Shown: one piece after another, positions 6,035 to 6,916 of the stretch
Layout: the number at the start of each line of letters is the position of its first letter
How positions within the stretch are numbered: the first letter of the stretch is position 1
Source: Spirochaetaceae bacterium
GTDB taxonomy: Bacteria; Spirochaetota; Spirochaetia; Treponematales; Breznakiellaceae
Direction of reading: 5' to 3'
Assembly: GCA_031265015.1 (NCBI GenBank)
Contig: JAISDG010000190.1
Coordinates: 1-6,916 of the forward strand
DNA: 6,916 nucleotides
Position numbers and translations under genes: made by a program
The notes under the pieces: model-generated
The model's input: the letters and a program-made list of their open reading frames with translations, nothing else
Databases searched by the model: none
Told to the model about the DNA's origin: nothing

Positions 6035-6041
6035 TGGAAAT

Positions 6042-6916
6042 ATGCGTAGAGGCTGTATGTTTTTTGCGTCGGTCCTCCTGGGGGTTTTCCTTGCCCAAAG
6101 CGCCGGAGCCCAGGAAGAACCTTTCCCCGCCGCGGAGCCTGTTCCTGCGGATGAAGAAAATTACGGCGACTGGCCGGATGACGACCGGCCCTACCGGCGG
6201 AAGCCCCTTATCCCCAACGACAATCTTATTTTTGGCCAGCCCGAATTCCTTGACATCGACATGGGACTGGACGCCGGTTTTGAGCGGGGTTTCTGGATAG
6301 GGGCGGGGTTAAAGCTCAATTATACCGGCGGCCCCTTTACCGTTACCGCCGATCTGGTATTTAAAAACGATCAGAAGTACGCCCCCGCGGCGGTGATGCT
6401 CCCCTCGGGTAATCTGGGGGGCTTTTACTTTCTGCTCAACGAAGGGGGCGTTACCTACAGTAAAGACTTTTTCTACCTCCGGGGGGGACGTTTTAAAAAC
6501 TATGACGAAGTGGATTCCCCCTATTCCCTCTTTTTAAATTCCTCCGGCATCTCCGCCAATACCCTTAAGCTGCGGCTGGAATCGGATCATTTTATCTACC
6601 AGACCCAGTGGATAGAACTGAACCGGGACAGCGGCGTTTCTTCCCCCGCGTGGAATGAATACCGGCGGCGGAGCAATCACCTGAATCCTTCTTCGACGGG
6701 CTATGACGCCGCGGACCCGTCCACCCAATCGGATACGACGAACCTTTCCGGCTACGGCTTTCCCGACCGGGGGGTAAACTATAAAATATACGGCATCAAA
6801 ATAAACGACTGGCGCGCCGGTTTCCTTGACGCCGCGGTGTATACGGGCAGGCCCTTTGATTTGGAATACTTTCTTAACCCCATACCCCAGTATTTTATCC
6901 AGTACTTCAAGGCTAC
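6042..6916 (+). CDS. Exported, probably outer-membrane barrel protein; 3' end outside the window
   Basis: The frame is open to the right edge and 291 residues are visible. A signal peptide is clear: Arg2-Arg3, a hydrophobic core at about 6-18, and AGA at 21-23 as the likely cleavage site before Gln24. An acidic proline-rich stretch follows at 25-50. From about 68 onward there are alternating, aromatic-rich segments typical of outer-membrane beta strands. The stretch GRFKNYDEVDSPYSLFLNSSG (149-169) and the part near LDAAVYTGRPFDLEYFLNPIPQYF (262-285) recall Wzi-like capsule-assembly barrels, but this is a weak similarity from memory. The start at 6042 gives a charged signal peptide. An ATG at 6057 has a better-placed AGAGG (6048-6052) but would lose both arginines. 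G7 at 6481-6487 lies in the coding sequence. Confidence 0.8.
   Translation, partial: MRRGCMFFASVLLGVFLAQSAGAQEEPFPAAEPVPADEENYGDWPDDDRPYRRKPLIPNDNLIFGQPEFLDIDMGLDAGFERGFWIGAGLKLNYTGGPFTVTADLVFKNDQKYAPAAVMLPSGNLGGFYFLLNEGGVTYSKDFFYLRGGRFKNYDEVDSPYSLFLNSSGISANTLKLRLESDHFIYQTQWIELNRDSGVSSPAWNEYRRRSNHLNPSSTGYDAADPSTQSDTTNLSGYGFPDRGVNYKIYGIKINDWRAGFLDAAVYTGRPFDLEYFLNPIPQYFIQYFKA

Noticed and set aside
5859..6098. 80-residue N-terminal extension of the TraX-family protein
   Set aside because: It is Arg/Lys-rich without hydrophobic segments, overlaps the start and signal peptide of the divergent gene, and is absent from the family as I know it.

Overview
The window looks like chromosomal DNA from a GC-rich, Treponema-like spirochaete, perhaps one of the insect-gut lineages. 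This rests on general impression only: double-membrane proteins, a c-di-GMP-type HD-GYP protein, a CNNM/CorC protein, a large exported barrel-like protein, and codon use that mixes GC-rich third positions with long homopolymer runs. No rRNA or diagnostic marker is present, so the taxon is an inference. I see no integrase, transposase, CRISPR array, tRNA or rRNA.

Layout. Positions 1-514 hold no convincing gene and are rich in repeats: a CGTGGTTA/AACCACGG inverted-repeat cluster at about 111-210 and a 33-bp tandem repeat at 409-501. On the minus strand, 2632 to 515, a two-gene unit encodes a membrane protein with a TPR-like soluble part (TTG start) followed by an AlaA-type alanine aminotransferase. 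Divergent from it, 2723 to 5046 on the plus strand, is a translationally coupled pair: an HD-GYP protein with altered metal-site residues, then a DUF21-CBS-CBS-CorC_HlyC membrane protein, overlapping as TAATG. A TraX-family membrane protein (5858 to 5058, minus) converges on this pair with only 11 bp between stop codons. From 6042 a divergent gene for an exported, probably outer-membrane protein runs off the right edge.

Regulation. Two divergent promoter regions are visible. At 2657-2709, two back-to-back promoters share almost the same -10 bases, so polymerase binding in the two directions should exclude each other. At 5865-6042, both genes have a -10 box followed by TGGA and then ATG within 6-7 bases, which predicts leaderless or nearly leaderless mRNAs.

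The most interesting points are: the degenerate HD-GYP protein coupled to a divergent CNNM-type protein; an A9 tract in the latter, placed so that a one-base slip gives a TGATG stop/restart exactly at the linker before the CBS module; the paired leaderless-type starts; and the shared -10 of the other divergent pair. Promoters were read by eye and no alignment or search was run.
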